Source: Pleurostoma richardsiae | Lineage: Eukaryota; Ascomycota; Sordariomycetes; Calosphaeriales; Pleurostomataceae | Length of the DNA: 64,000 nt | Direction: 5' to 3' | Assembly (NCBI GenBank): GCA_030052745.1 | Contig: JANBVO010000047.1 | Span: 206,701-270,700, forward strand | Part shown: positions 22,300 through 32,821 of the stretch, in pieces | How positions within the stretch are numbered: position 1 is the stretch's first letter | Layout of the letters: every line of letters starts with the position of its first letter | The notes under the pieces: generated by a model | Seen by the model: the letters and a program-made list of their open reading frames with translations, nothing else | What the model was told of the DNA's origin: nothing | Database searches by the model: none | Translations under genes and position numbers: made by a program

Positions 22300-25200
22300 C
22301 TAGCCGTCTTCTCTCCTCCTCAAGAATAACTCCACCATCGCCCTCTGCTTGTCTTCGAGCGTCCTTCTCTCCCGGTCCCTTACCGGCCTCGGCGCCCTGC
22401 AGACTACCTTGCCGAATATCTCGGCGACACGCCTTTCCCTTGCCGCCCTCTTGTCCAGAACTGCCGACGCCTCTGCTGGTGACGGAGCCTGGCTCCTCAG
22501 GAAGCTCAACGATCGGCGGCTCAAAGGCCCGAGTGTGGCTCGAGGCATCACCGCCGCGCTCAGCGCATCCACTTCGCCCTTCGAAACAGGGGAGAGATCG
22601 GCAACTACTTTAGACAGAGTCGTTGCGAGGAAGACGAAACATATGTTGTGGTTCGGGGCGCCAGAAAGAATATCGAGGAGGGCAGCCTTGTCATCTTCAC
22701 TTGGGCTCATCGTACGGCTGGTGGAGGGTTGGTTGACGGATGGGATGTCAGCTTGCTCGATGCGGGACCATAGGGGCATGGTGACGATGCCGTCAGTGAG
22801 GCCCGCAAGGAACAGAAGAAGAACCTCGGCAACGGCTTCAAGGCGGTCTATTGAGGCGACTTCTGGGGTGAAGGCATCAGCGATAGCTCTGTCGTTGTCA
22901 AGGGCGTCAATAACCCGTGGAATCTGACTGCGGCGAGCTTCGCTGATGAAGTTCTCAAAAGGCCACCCGGGACTGTCTCTGGGGATCTGGGAGAGCTCCA
23001 ACATCTGTTCATCCGCTATGACTCGCTCGGCCATGATTTCGAGTGCTTCCGTAAGTCTGAACAGCTCTTTCGGCGCGGACCAATGGACTGGCAGGTCATA
23101 TGGTATAGCGCCCGCGTAGCCCGTCTCTCTTGCCCTCTCTGTTGCAAATTTCCTGATACCACCGTCGGGTACCCGGATCAGTTCGTCGATGGATCGCCCT
23201 ATGCATGTTGGTGACCAGATTGCTCGGATGGGGATGAAATGGTCCCGCCCGTCTATCACGCGGAGCACCAGGACGTCTTCCAGCCTGGATTGGCCATCGT
23301 TGAGCACTCGAGCGTGCGAGACATCGCCGATAAACGCCTCCAGGACTGCATTCACCGTCTCGCCAGGCTCAAGAGTCACCATTCTGCCTACATCGACGGC
23401 CTCGCCGCTGACATCGCTCATCTCTGACCGAGTAAAGGAAGTTGTCAGCCAGTCCACACCGGCGTCTTCATCGTCTTGGTCGAGCCCGGGTTTGTCGACA
23501 AAGCTGAAAGTTGCAGGCACCCTCCCCGTATTTGCCATAGTTAGGGACGACATCTTCTTCTCCAAGAATCTTAGGTCGCCAAAGTCGACTAATCCATCGC
23601 CGCTTTCTATCCCAGCGGGTCTCTCCCCGTCCACTGTGTCCCGGCCATCGAAAACAATAGTGATTCCTGGGCGGCCCTCATTCTCGGCCCGGTCGAGCTC
23701 TCGCGCCACTTCCGCGTGCACTTTTGCCTTTAGTTCGGGCACCACGGCATCATATTCCAAAGTGAATATCGAGACGACGGGTTTGTGATCGGATGACGTT
23801 ATTCGCTGGTGTGAGGCGTATATGTCAAGGTTTATCTTGTCCGTGAAGCCTTCCTTCGTCAGAACTTGCTCTGGCCCTGCGTCGCGAGTCTCGTCATATT
23901 CATCATAGTCCAAGCCCGGCCGGCCTGGCGGCTGGCTTTCCCCATCGTTGTCCGGGTCATAGTCGAACAATACTTCGTCGTCATCCCCAGCATGCTCCAT
24001 CCCGCGGGCCGTCATCTCCTCGTCCTTCTTCCGCGCCTCCTCCTCCTCGGCCACCTTCTTATCATGATCTTCCTTGTCCTTGCGTGTTCGATATAGGATC
24101 CGATCGCACCAGCTGGGGGCACGTTGCTTTTCACTAGAATCAAACAGCCCAACGGTTCCAACGTCGTATTTGTACGTGGGCAAAAACGTGATCGGGCCCT
24201 CGTGCCATCCGTCATGAAACGCCTTCCGCTCCCTCATGGCACGGCGGAGCTGGTCGTGGGGAAGAAGCGAGTCGAGGGTCGCTTGCAGAGATGCCGGGTC
24301 GTCATGCGAGTCTGGCTCGAATTCGTCAGGGTCGGGGAGCGAGACGGATTCATCATCGTCGCTCCATTTTATGGGCGATCGTGTTGTCGTAGATGATTCG
24401 TCAGTCTGGTCGTCGCTGCTCGCTGATGAGCGGACGACGACAATGCCTTCACCGTCAAGGGCTAGGTCTTTAGGTTTCTTCCGCAAATCATACTCTCCTC
24501 TGGTGTGCAGCATCAGGATCCGCCGAATATCGGCTCCAGGGAGCCCGTCGAGCCGGAAATTCAGGTCTCCAAACCAGAAAACGAAGTCTTCGTCGCCAAT
24601 CTTTTCCGGGGCCGTCTCCATGACACCAGCGTGGCTCACTGGGTCGAATTGCGTGCGGTCCATGATTGCCTTTGCATCCCAGCACCTGCGCTCCCATGCT
24701 GCGAGGTCATTTCCGCTTGACAGGTGAGAGTTCACGAAGACCATCCGGGTTGTCTCTCCCAGCACTATGCGGGACACCACGGCGCCTTTGTTTCCTAGTA
24801 GGCCCATGACACCGGTCCCCACAGCTTTGGAGCTCACATCGCCTATGGAGGCGGCGACTTCGGGGGAGGCGTATATGCACAGGAGCAGCCCGGACAACTG
24901 CTCAGATACCACAAGTTCGTAGCCATCGGGCAACGCCGCTTCCAGCACCGCCTTCCACTTCTCTGTCGGGTTTGTCTCGGCGTACATGTACTGCGTCACG
25001 GGGTTCAGGTTGACGACCTCCTGCAGACCGAGGACGTATAAGCCTATCTCGTCGCCTCCAAGAAAACGAACGGAGTCCGAGTCATCATCCGAGCTGCCGG
25101 ATGCCCCTTGCCTTTGTATCACAGGATTATCCACGATAGCGACGTTACCGAACCGCTTATCAAACCCTTTACCGGAGATGAACCACCTAGCCAGGTCTTT

Positions 25201-25389
25201 ATCTGTGCCAGGACATGCTGCAACATTCCAGGTGCCAATCTTGATTCGAATCCGGTGCGGTCGCGTGTAGTCAGAGCGACGAGCGTAGACAGCACGGTGG
25301 AGGGACTGGGGGCTGGAGGCGGTATCCAGGGGTTCTGTCGTGGCCGACTCGATTGACGGCGGGACGGAGTCATGAGCCTGCTCTGACAT
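22300..25389 (-). CDS. OCRL/INPP5B-type inositol polyphosphate 5-phosphatase
   Basis: Phosphoinositide 5-phosphatase, expected on endomembranes. Single exon, 1029 residues from the ATG at 25389; the open frame extends upstream without an ATG and is taken as leader. The catalytic IPPc domain spans about residues 45-545 with KIGTWNVA, LGLQEV, GNKGAV, FVNSHLSSG, WFGDLNFRLD, PSWCDRILYR and SSDHKPVV. An ASH-like beta domain follows (about 555-750; FGDLRFLEKK, LTMANTGRVPATFSFVDKP). The rest (about 770-1029) resembles the degenerate RhoGAP domain of OCRL (PVHWSAPKELFRLTEALEIM, LLFLAGLTDGIVTMPLW). A long acidic insert lies between the IPPc motifs near EEEEARKKDEEM. This order of domains separates it from the Sac1-containing synaptojanin group. 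Confidence 0.92.
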   Translation of the reverse strand: MSEQAHDSVPPSIESATTEPLDTASSPQSLHRAVYARRSDYTRPHRIRIKIGTWNVAACPGTDKDLARWFISGKGFDKRFGNVAIVDNPVIQRQGASGSSDDDSDSVRFLGGDEIGLYVLGLQEVVNLNPVTQYMYAETNPTEKWKAVLEAALPDGYELVVSEQLSGLLLCIYASPEVAASIGDVSSKAVGTGVMGLLGNKGAVVSRIVLGETTRMVFVNSHLSSGNDLAAWERRCWDAKAIMDRTQFDPVSHAGVMETAPEKIGDEDFVFWFGDLNFRLDGLPGADIRRILMLHTRGEYDLRKKPKDLALDGEGIVVVRSSASSDDQTDESSTTTRSPIKWSDDDESVSLPDPDEFEPDSHDDPASLQATLDSLLPHDQLRRAMRERKAFHDGWHEGPITFLPTYKYDVGTVGLFDSSEKQRAPSWCDRILYRTRKDKEDHDKKVAEEEEARKKDEEMTARGMEHAGDDDEVLFDYDPDNDGESQPPGRPGLDYDEYDETRDAGPEQVLTKEGFTDKINLDIYASHQRITSSDHKPVVSIFTLEYDAVVPELKAKVHAEVARELDRAENEGRPGITIVFDGRDTVDGERPAGIESGDGLVDFGDLRFLEKKMSSLTMANTGRVPATFSFVDKPGLDQDDEDAGVDWLTTSFTRSEMSDVSGEAVDVGRMVTLEPGETVNAVLEAFIGDVSHARVLNDGQSRLEDVLVLRVIDGRDHFIPIRAIWSPTCIGRSIDELIRVPDGGIRKFATERARETGYAGAIPYDLPVHWSAPKELFRLTEALEIMAERVIADEQMLELSQIPRDSPGWPFENFISEARRSQIPRVIDALDNDRAIADAFTPEVASIDRLEAVAEVLLLFLAGLTDGIVTMPLWSRIEQADIPSVNQPSTSRTMSPSEDDKAALLDILSGAPNHNICFVFLATTLSKVVADLSPVSKGEVDALSAAVMPRATLGPLSRRSLSFLRSQAPSPAEASAVLDKRAARERRVAEIFGKVVCRAPRPVRDRERRTLEDKQRAMVELFLRRREDG

Positions 25390-26319
25390 GTTCGATGGAA
25401 CGACGCTATATCTAACGATGAGCTGAGTGGGGGTTCGCACGAGAATAGTAAGAAAAGCGCCGACGTTGCGGCACGGACAATCACGGATCCGCGGCCGTGG
25501 GCGCAGAAGGGCTCTGGCCGAAGCTGGAACGGCGCCCTCCCTCGCTGAGCCCTCTTGCAGCGGTGGAGGCGGAGGCGCGCGACGACGTCTTGTCGCAAGG
25601 AGCTGCAGCACTGTTTGTTACCAGAAAAGCCAGAGAGGTCATATCAGGCTGCCCGACGTAGGCCGGAGAGAGGGATGCGCGCTCGTCCGCGGCTAGGAAG
25701 AAAAGACTGCTTCGAGAAAGGCACCTAATATGCAGGGAAGTAGCTACTCTGCTACTGTAAGATAACGCAGTAGACGCCGAGACGGTCGTGTGGAACAAGG
25801 GCTTTCTCCGGGAATTGAGAGGCAGTGGGACGCGGGCGCGGATGCGGGCGCGGGAGTTGGCGGCACGGGGCCGTCCGATAAGAGCTTTATCGGCGGCTCT
25901 GCTTGACGCCAATCGAGTCAAGACTCGAGACTCAAAACCTCTACACCCCAACAGCCAAGAAAAGAAAAAACAGTCTCAGAAGGACCGTGTGACGTTGCTG
26001 GTATGCGAAAGGTTCTTTTTGTTCCCTCGTCTTCTCTTCCGGCTCATATCAGTCCCGATCATTGTCGTCTTCGCAATAGAAGATCTCAACCTTTCCTGTC
26101 ACGCTTCCTCGCCCTCTGCTACCTTCTAGGCGCATCTCGACTTCGTGCCGCCGTCCAGACTCCAAGGCAACGGCCCCTAACGCAAAGGGCGATAGACCTC
26201 CCCTCGTGTTTCGGCAAGTTTTAGGTACTTGTGCCAAGGAAGGAGCTGATACACTCGTTGAGCTTCCGCCACCGAGTCCTTGATTTCCCCCTGGGTCGCT
26301 TCCGGATGATCCGCCCACA
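25390..26319. other. divergent promoter region, 5-phosphatase / DCP1
   Basis: Both flanking genes are transcribed away from this region. The long open frame continuing upstream of 25389 has no ATG and looks like a Pro/Arg-rich leader. No other gene is visible. Confidence 0.4.
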
Positions 26320-27105
26320 ATGAGTCGCTCGACACCGCGCAAGTCGCGTCACCGACACAACCCCAGCAGCGGAGGAGGGGGAGGGGCAGGAGTTAATGGC
26401 ACCCGCATGGTTGTGGCGTCTGACTATGAATCTGACGCCGCACATTACATGGAGACGCGTGTAGCGCCGCCTGCACCCCATCTCCTTGGTCGCACAAACA
26501 CGGAGTTGAACCTCAGCGTCCTGCAGCGCTACCTTCCCAGCGTCCGCTCGATTCTCTCCATTGCCGCAAATGCAGTTGTGTACATATTTATTCCGGAAAC
26601 GCAGTCGTGGGACAAGTCCGGAGCGGAGGGGACGCTCTTTGTGTGCGAGCAGGAGCCGGTATTCACCGGGACTACGAGCCTCCCACGGTCATGTGTATTT
26701 GTGCTGAACCGCAGAGGTCTGGATAACGTTGTCGTTGACTTGGCCAAGGTCAGCCACTGCGAGGTCACGGCGGAGCTGCTAATATTCAAGCTGGAGGATA
26801 CCAACGACGCCGGTGCGAACGAGGGCGGCGCGGCCGACGAGACCGACGGTTCTCCTAAGGTTGTGGGTATATGGATCCATGCGGATCAGGATGATACCCG
26901 GGAGGTGAACGCCGCAATCATTCAGGAGTTGTGGCGCCAGGTGCGGCTGGCTGCGCAAAGCGTGGCGCCCTCCGAATCCCCCAGTGATGGTGTTGCGGCG
27001 CAGGCAAGACACGAGTCTCTTTCACCGGCAATGCAGGCCATGGGAAGGAAGGTGAGCCTGACCGATTTGTTCAGTCCAAAATACAGCAACGTACCAGGCG
27101 GTTGA
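26320..27105 (+). CDS. DCP1: mRNA-decapping enzyme subunit 1 (DCP1)
   Basis: EVH1-domain activator of the decapping enzyme Dcp2, acting in cytoplasmic mRNA decay. Single exon, 261 residues. The basic N-terminus (STPRKSRHRH) with a poly-Gly run precedes the EVH1 domain, about residues 40-165: TELNLSVLQRYLPSVRSIL, AVVYIFIPETQSWDKSGAEGTLFV, FVLNRRGLDN. WIHADQDDTREVNAAI closes the domain. The C-terminal helix-like SLTDLFSP is typical of fungal Dcp1 short motifs. The ATG context is CACAATGA. Confidence 0.92.
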   Translation: MSRSTPRKSRHRHNPSSGGGGGAGVNGTRMVVASDYESDAAHYMETRVAPPAPHLLGRTNTELNLSVLQRYLPSVRSILSIAANAVVYIFIPETQSWDKSGAEGTLFVCEQEPVFTGTTSLPRSCVFVLNRRGLDNVVVDLAKVSHCEVTAELLIFKLEDTNDAGANEGGAADETDGSPKVVGIWIHADQDDTREVNAAIIQELWRQVRLAAQSVAPSESPSDGVAAQARHESLSPAMQAMGRKVSLTDLFSPKYSNVPGG

Positions 27106-27504
27106 GGGCGAGATGGAACGGTGGAACGGCGAGCAAAAATGCTCATCCAACAGCCCAACACGACTTTGCAATGCTTACAACTCGCAAGCCCGTTATATTA
27201 AACAGGGACAGTGGTCCAGTGGATGCCTATGAGCAGCTGACAAAGGCTCTCCGCCGTCTCCGAGACAACCAGCTACGTGCTCCAAGGATGGTTGCGAAAG
27301 GGGGAGAAGCAGGCACCCCAAGGGAACTCTCGAGACTAGCCGAACCGACGCACGTGCAGACAGAATTAGATTAGGGTGAAGGGATCTTGTTTGTCTCTTG
27401 AACAACGGGTATATACTAGCATGCGGTAAGACACGAAACGTAGACTGTGATCCCAGGCGCTCTGATGCCGCCTACCACCTCGTTTGTCGTCGGGTCCTCC
27501 CATC
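27106..27504. other. convergent intergenic region
   Basis: Spacer between DCP1 and the small membrane protein gene; nothing recognisable. Confidence 0.4.
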
Positions 27505-27891
27505 TCAAGCTGTCTTCTTGGCCACGGTCACAGGCTTCCCCTGCTGCTGCTGCTCATATCGCACGTAGGCAAAGCCGCCAGCGGCGAGAATTCCGATGAT
27601 GACAATGTTACCTGTGGCTCAATGTCAGTAGAGCACTCGAGGGACGACGGGGCCATCTGCAGTAGTCGGCAAGGCTGGGTACAGGGACATACCGGCCACA
27701 AACTTGCCAACGCCGCCCACTACGTCAACAGCGCCGGACAAGACGTCGGTGACCAGATTGACGAGGCCAGAGAAGAAGTTGAAGATGGCTGTCACCACGG
27801 TCTGGATCAAGGAGACAGCTGTGCCGAAGACGGAGGCGAAAAGCTCGTAGACGGACTTGAAGAGGTCCTCTACAGCTGCAAAGAGCGTCAT
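27505..27891 (-). CDS. small single-pass membrane protein, 101 aa
   Basis: Two exons on the minus strand, 27891-27693 and 27611-27505, joined across an 81-bp intron (GTATGT, ACTGAC, CACAG). Joining gives a continuous product: an amphipathic, Phe/Val-rich N-terminal part (MTLFAAVEDLFKSVYELFAS, repeated hydrophobic heptads to about residue 66), one membrane segment NIVIIGILAAGGFAYVRYE, then a short basic tail with four Gln. The first part may also associate with membrane. I do not recognise the family and assign no function. The intron and the sharp hydrophobic segment immediately after it are the main reasons to believe it. Confidence 0.75.
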
Positions 27892-28952
27892 GGCGGCAGT
27901 GACCAAGTCAGGATAAATCTTCTCCGTTCGCCAAGAGTAAGTCGGCCGGTTCTTTGTTTTGGGTTCTGCTAGGTATGTCTCTTTGTCGTGTCGTATCCTT
28001 TCGAGGGTTAGTGATGCATTCAGGGAGTGTTCGGGAGGAGCAGAGCATCTCTTCTTAAGTACCTACCTAGCCTACCTATATGAATCAGTCCGCTTCACGC
28101 TTCTACGTTGAGTCCGTCGCTCGGACGGCACGAGGAAACCGCTCGCCCACCTTTCCTCCCCGGCCTCAGCCAAGTACAAAGAGATACCTGAGGCAGGCAC
28201 AGAGCTGATGCGTTTTTGCATCGGGTTACAGGCGTATTAACTGTAGGGCGACCGTACCTATTTGCCTCCCGAAGGTACCTTACTTAATTGTTACCTAGGA
28301 AGAAGGAATCCAACGTGTGTGGAAAGCAGGCATTGTAATGACGTCAATGATGTCGTCGCCGGCAACATGACAAAGACAAAAGAGGCCTCATTTGCGCCTT
28401 CCACATCCATCCTCACCCAAGACGCAAGTAAGAGTGACGTATAGACGGATTATCAGCTGCCCGGCCCATCACAATGGAATGCCAACCTTCGAGCGCATTC
28501 AAGCAAGCAAGCTGCCAGGTAGTGTTGCACGGTAGTAGCGCGGTATTGTAGCGTACCTAAGCAGGTACTATTAATTAGTACTAGGACGCTTTTTGGCCTG
28601 TTATGACTGCGCACCAGGTACTACTACTAACTACCTAAGGTACCTGAGGTACCTGCCTTCCTATCTATACTTTGAATTTCTTGCCCACCACGCCTACCCA
28701 GATACCTACCTAGGTAGTAGGTACTTTCGGCTGGACTTAGGTAGTACGTCATAGCGTAACCTTAACCCGACATCATCGCGGCCGAACCTCCACTGTCCTC
28801 CTGCGGAGATACCTCAGCTATATCACGTTCAGTTGGGCAAATATTCATCTAATGTACCACCTTTGACCAGCGAGCTTCTTCGCCGCATATATCTAGCCTT
28901 ATATACGACATATACACGGTGCCAGGACCCGCGGCATTGCAAGCCGTTTACA
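27892..28952. promoter_or_regulatory. divergent promoter rich in TACCTAGGTA motifs
   Basis: Between two divergent genes. Motif copies occur at 28060-28079, about 28256-28304, and densely at 28552-28750, including the perfect 12-bp palindrome CTACCTAGGTAG at 28706-28717. This is the strongest cluster in the window. No coding potential is seen. Confidence 0.5.
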
Positions 28953-29435
28953 ATGTCGGGACGACCTCCCCGTCCTATCCCTTGCGGTACCGCGGGGAGA
29001 GGTCCTGAAGATCCTTTGCAAGGTGCTGTCCCGGCACCGGAGTCGAACTTTGTCGAGAGGTTTAAAACGGCAGTACAGCAGGAAATCGTAGCAGGCCATG
29101 ACTACGCGGGCATCCTGACTCGACTGTACGAGGAGCTGCTCCGTCAGCATGAGGTGGACATACGAAGTCCAGGGGTTGCCCACCGCGACACCGGGCTCTC
29201 ACCAGGCGTCACTAGCTCATTTCCTTTGATCAGGTTCGCCTGCACGAGACGAGGAGTGAATGGTCTGAATGTCGTGGTGACAGCTCCGGGTCGCCATGAC
29301 CGAACCGACATCAAGGTCTCCAGCGATTCGGAAGCTGCAAGGATGGTAGGTCTATTCCACAACGTGCGCTCCTTCCCGTGCTCGTCGCTGATTAGTGGCA
29401 GGCAAAATACGTCGGCAGCATTGACGACATTGTGA
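28953..29435 (+). CDS. uncertain ORF upstream of the Swi5-like gene
   Basis: Open frame of 160 codons from an ATG at 28953 with good context. The first 80 residues look protein-like (NFVERFKTAVQQEIVAGHDY, ILTRLYEELLRQHEVD). The second part is less convincing and crosses donor-like sites at about 29345 (GTAGGT) and 29432 (GTGAGT). The GTGAGT pairs with a well-formed acceptor at 29554 (GCTGAC branch, GGCAG). It may therefore be the 5' exons of the Swi5-like gene rather than a separate gene. No family recognised. Confidence 0.4.
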   Translation: MSGRPPRPIPCGTAGRGPEDPLQGAVPAPESNFVERFKTAVQQEIVAGHDYAGILTRLYEELLRQHEVDIRSPGVAHRDTGLSPGVTSSFPLIRFACTRRGVNGLNVVVTAPGRHDRTDIKVSSDSEAARMVGLFHNVRSFPCSSLISGRQNTSAALTTL

Positions 29436-29563
29436 GTGTTGCGCTCTTTCCTCGCTGACCGGACATGGATACGCTCAACCCATGACATGGTCAGCTCTCA
29501 CGACCCTGATACCGTGTCATTCGTGACCAGGGTAGGCTGACAATCTCTCGGCAGTGCCAGAGA

Positions 29564-29851
29564 ATGGCTGATTCAGACACAACAGCCCAGCGCATTCGTA
29601 GGGCGCAAGCAGAGATCGAGCGGCTGGAGGCGAATGCCAAGTGAATTGTCTGATCTCCATTTGCTTGTCCAGTGCTGACTGCTTTCAGACAGCCGCAGAC
29701 GCTAGCTCAAGATCGCATCCGTCTTCTACATCAATACAACGAGACCAAAGACATCGGGCAACAACTTATCGGGCTGGTGGCTGAGAATCGCGGCGTGCCC
29801 GTGGGATCGCTGTATGAGGGCGATGAGTTTGGCGTTGGCCCTGGGGATTAG
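29564..29851 (+). CDS. Swi5/Sae3-like recombination mediator
   Basis: Small coiled-coil protein that, with Sfr1/Mei5, helps Rad51/Dmc1 load on single-stranded DNA. Exons are 29564-29640 and 29689-29851 (79 residues). The 48-bp intron has GTGAAT, GCTGAC and TTTCAG. The conserved C-terminal helix-turn signature is clear: RIRLLHQYNETKDIGQQLIG, then LVAENRGVPVGSLYE and GVGPGD at the end. The N-terminal helix RIRRAQAEIERLEANAK precedes it. The ATG at 29564 gives a minimal protein. An acceptor just upstream (29554) is in frame, so a longer form joined to exons near 28953-29431 is possible. Confidence 0.82.
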
Positions 29852-32586
29852 TCCGTCGCTGGACCGGAATCATGAATGGATAGTTTCGGCTCACCAGTCA
29901 CACACAGACATCTTGTCCCGCCTGTCTCCTCCCTTTCTTCTGCGTACCTTTCGATAATCCCAAGTAATCCCTCTTGGTCCTTCGGTCCTATCGAATACGC
30001 CGGGTGCCAGTCGGTTACAGCGATATCAGGGCTTGCTGGGAAAGCCGGATTTACGGCGGAAATATGTGAGTCTGTCAACGTCAGATGCTTCGCAGTCGCT
30101 TTCAAATCGCTTTTTGCCTGGCAACAACCGGCGGACAACCATTAACTCGTGCCTATGACAATATCTCTGAACAGATCGGTTCATCCGCTTGGCGTCACAT
30201 TTACTATTACGATATCCAAGCTGAAAGCAGTCCCGTGGTCCTTGGAACTAGTATCCGTCGACTCGACTGTCTTGATTCTCGGTATACTCTTCCTCGAATG
30301 AAGCATGCATGTTGTGGGCGGATTTCAGCTTAAGATCCCCGCTCTAGATGAGTCTATGCACCAGAAGTGGCCGCGGATAGTGCTGCACGTGGCAAGAGTC
30401 TTGAAACAGCCAGAAGGGTGCTCGTGATAGATAACTACCGAGGGATGTCAGTTGTTGTTGTTGTTGTGAGAACGATCTCCTACTTCGGCATCCGAGATCA
30501 ATCACACTCTCAAGGCCGAGATTAGCTCGTGCCATTTGCCGGTCTGTATGCGACTCACCTTCTCAATGAGCATGGCGACGAATGACAGGTGCCGTCTTGA
30601 CCATATCAGGGCAGGTCTCCGGGAGAGACGGGTTTCTCCTCGCATTTACTTGCAGAAGAGTAACCATTTATAGTTGTCTAGCTCACAGTCGCAGTAGACG
30701 CATCAGCACCCAGCGGGAGGCAGAATGAGCCGCGCTACGGAAACGTGCGCGGAATTGGAAGAGAAGAGAAGACCGGCCCAAAAGAAGTATTTGAAGTTAT
30801 GTCTATTTTCCTTGCGAGTTCATTCACTGGGCCAAGCGTACGTCAACTTACAAGGTCGCACAAGTAGGGTCAGTACTCGCGTGCAGGTGTGCTGCTGCCA
30901 CAGAGGGTCGGCCAATACGCTTCGATGTGTTGACAGGGCAATAACTAGTGGTCTCATGCAACTCCCCCTAATATCTCCGGTGGCCGCAAGCCTCAAGGGG
31001 CTGCATCACGGCCAGCGGTGTCAGTGAACAGAGTGCTGGCCGGATCATATACGCCACAGGCGTTGTCTTCCCACATTGTCCCCGACTCACATGTTCTCGC
31101 TGCAAAAGTGGCACGCATTCCCCCAGATCAGACTGCCTCCGTCTCCGAGATATCCAGGTCCCGGCTGCCTTCTCCAGCAAACACCGCGACTTTTGCGGCT
31201 GGCTGCAGCGAGTGGTCGAACCATAGACAGCCGAGACAGAAGCAGACAACGGCTAGTCGAGTTAGAGTGGCTTCTACGTGGCGAAAGGCGGTGGACTCTC
31301 CAGTCTCTTCTTGACAGGTGAGACAAGAGACGACGTAGCCGTCGTAGTTAGCAGTAGGTGCTACATTTGCAACCACTGCTCGCATTTTGCCACTCAATGA
31401 CCGAACCAGGTTCAAAGTTATTTCTGAGGTCCTCAGAGATATCGAAAAATTCCCCTTTGAACAGACTAGTTCCAAATTTCAGGCTGCGTGAAAGATTGAT
31501 GATCTCACCAGGCGCCTCATCAAGCTATAGAAAGTGAGTTACTCTACGCTACCAGTCATTTCAACATCCCGCCTTGAACATCGATGATCCAGATGCAGCT
31601 CAATTCCTCTTCAGTCACAGACCAAGCATTTGCTCGTCAGTGTGGTTGCGAGGAGACACCGGAGTTATCCGTTTAGACTAAAGTTTTCGTGGGCAAAAAT
31701 GCAATGGCTCGAAGTCAGTCTGAACGTGTCTAGGAGCGCCTTTACTCGAACCTAGAGAATATCTACCGCTAAAGCAAGGCCGGTGTCGTCAAGGGGAGGG
31801 ATCGCTGCGCGTGCTGCTCCAAACGCGGAGACGCTCTTCGATTACATCGCTCGTCCACAAGACTGGTTTTCGGACCAGTGAATATCTGGAGGATGGCTTG
31901 CTCACACTTAAGGTCAAGTCGCTGAGAGGTCCTCAGACGCCTCTTCCAAATCGTAGCAACGTACTGAAAAGCATTTACCTAGGTAGTATTGTCTCCTGCC
32001 ACATCCGATTAGTGAATAACTACAGGTCTAGCAGTCTTTTTTATTCGTCTACTCCGGCTCCGCACTGTACACGGTAGTGGACCGTCAAGTGAAGTAAAGA
32101 TCTCTGTGCATCCATCCCACCACAAGTTAGAGGCAATGTCAAGCTCATCGGTTGCCTCTAATGGCAGGGGTGTTGGGCTGTCTTTTGAAAATTGGGGCAT
32201 GGTGCTGCACAGTATCGAGAAACACAGTCAGCATAGGCTGGGGCACGACGTTGTTGTGCTCTCTTCTGCCCCCTCAGAGCGAGGCATGAAGGGAGGGACC
32301 AGGTTCGTGTCACATTCGTACGCTTCGACAGCAGCCCGACGAATCAAAGCACTCGCATCTGAGAGCTTATCTGTAACATGCTCGGCCCCGCTCACCGCCA
32401 GGGAGCAGTTAGCTTCTGCTGGCAGCGATCTTGCCAATCAAGGCCGTCCAGAGACGATCTGCTTATGCATGACGGTGGCACCCTTGGCACCTCACCCCGC
32501 TGAAGGAGTTTTGTGGAGGTGGCACAGGACCCTGAGGCCACGGCAGACGCGGCAGTCTCAGGAGTCCTGTGTGTCCCCCGGGAGGC
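29852..32586. other. gene-poor stretch of 2.7 kb
   Basis: I find no gene with recognisable product. A GTT repeat (about six units) lies at 30451-30466 and one TACCTAGGTAG copy at about 31977-31986. Open frames on both strands are short and mutually overlapping. A non-coding transcript cannot be excluded from sequence. Confidence 0.4.
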
Positions 32587-32593
32587 ATAAATA
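32587..32593 (+). promoter_or_regulatory. TATA-like box of metallothionein gene
   Basis: ATAAATA lies 166 bp upstream of the metallothionein ATG. A run of 12 C residues at 32616-32627 follows it, probably in or next to the leader. Confidence 0.4.
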
Positions 32594-32752
32594 CCGCAGG
32601 GCAACCCCCGGCTTTCCCCCCCCCCCCAAACGCGCCCTTCCCCTACGAAATCTTTCACCTGTATCTGCTCGACTCAGCCAAGCCCTCACATCCAACACCA
32701 ATATCTCAATAACATACCTTTAGACGGCCTCATAAGCACCTGAACCATCAAG

Positions 32753-32821
32753 ATGTGTGGTGACAACTGCTCCTGTGGTGCTTCCTGCACTTGCGCTGGC
32801 TGCTCTGTTCACAAGAAATAG
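32753..32821 (+). CDS. metallothionein, 22 aa, MMT1-like
   Basis: A complete but tiny frame of 22 codons with six Cys (residues 2, 6, 8, 12, 14, 17), two of the pairs as C-x-C. It starts MCGDNCSCGAS, which closely resembles the short metallothionein MMT1 described from Magnaporthe, also 22 residues with six Cys (from memory). Such proteins bind Cu or Zn through Cys thiolates. The ATG has good context (CATCAAGATG). A GTGAGC donor follows directly after the TAG, and an acceptor (CTGCTGACCGCACCAG) ends at about 32894, so a 3' UTR intron of about 70 bp is likely. Too short for standard gene finders. Confidence 0.85.
   Translation: MCGDNCSCGASCTCAGCSVHKK

Noticed and set aside
25390-25611. 74-residue N-terminal extension of the 5-phosphatase
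   Set aside because: No ATG; the frame starts only with GTG and has a Pro/Arg-rich random composition. ATG at 25389 is preferred.
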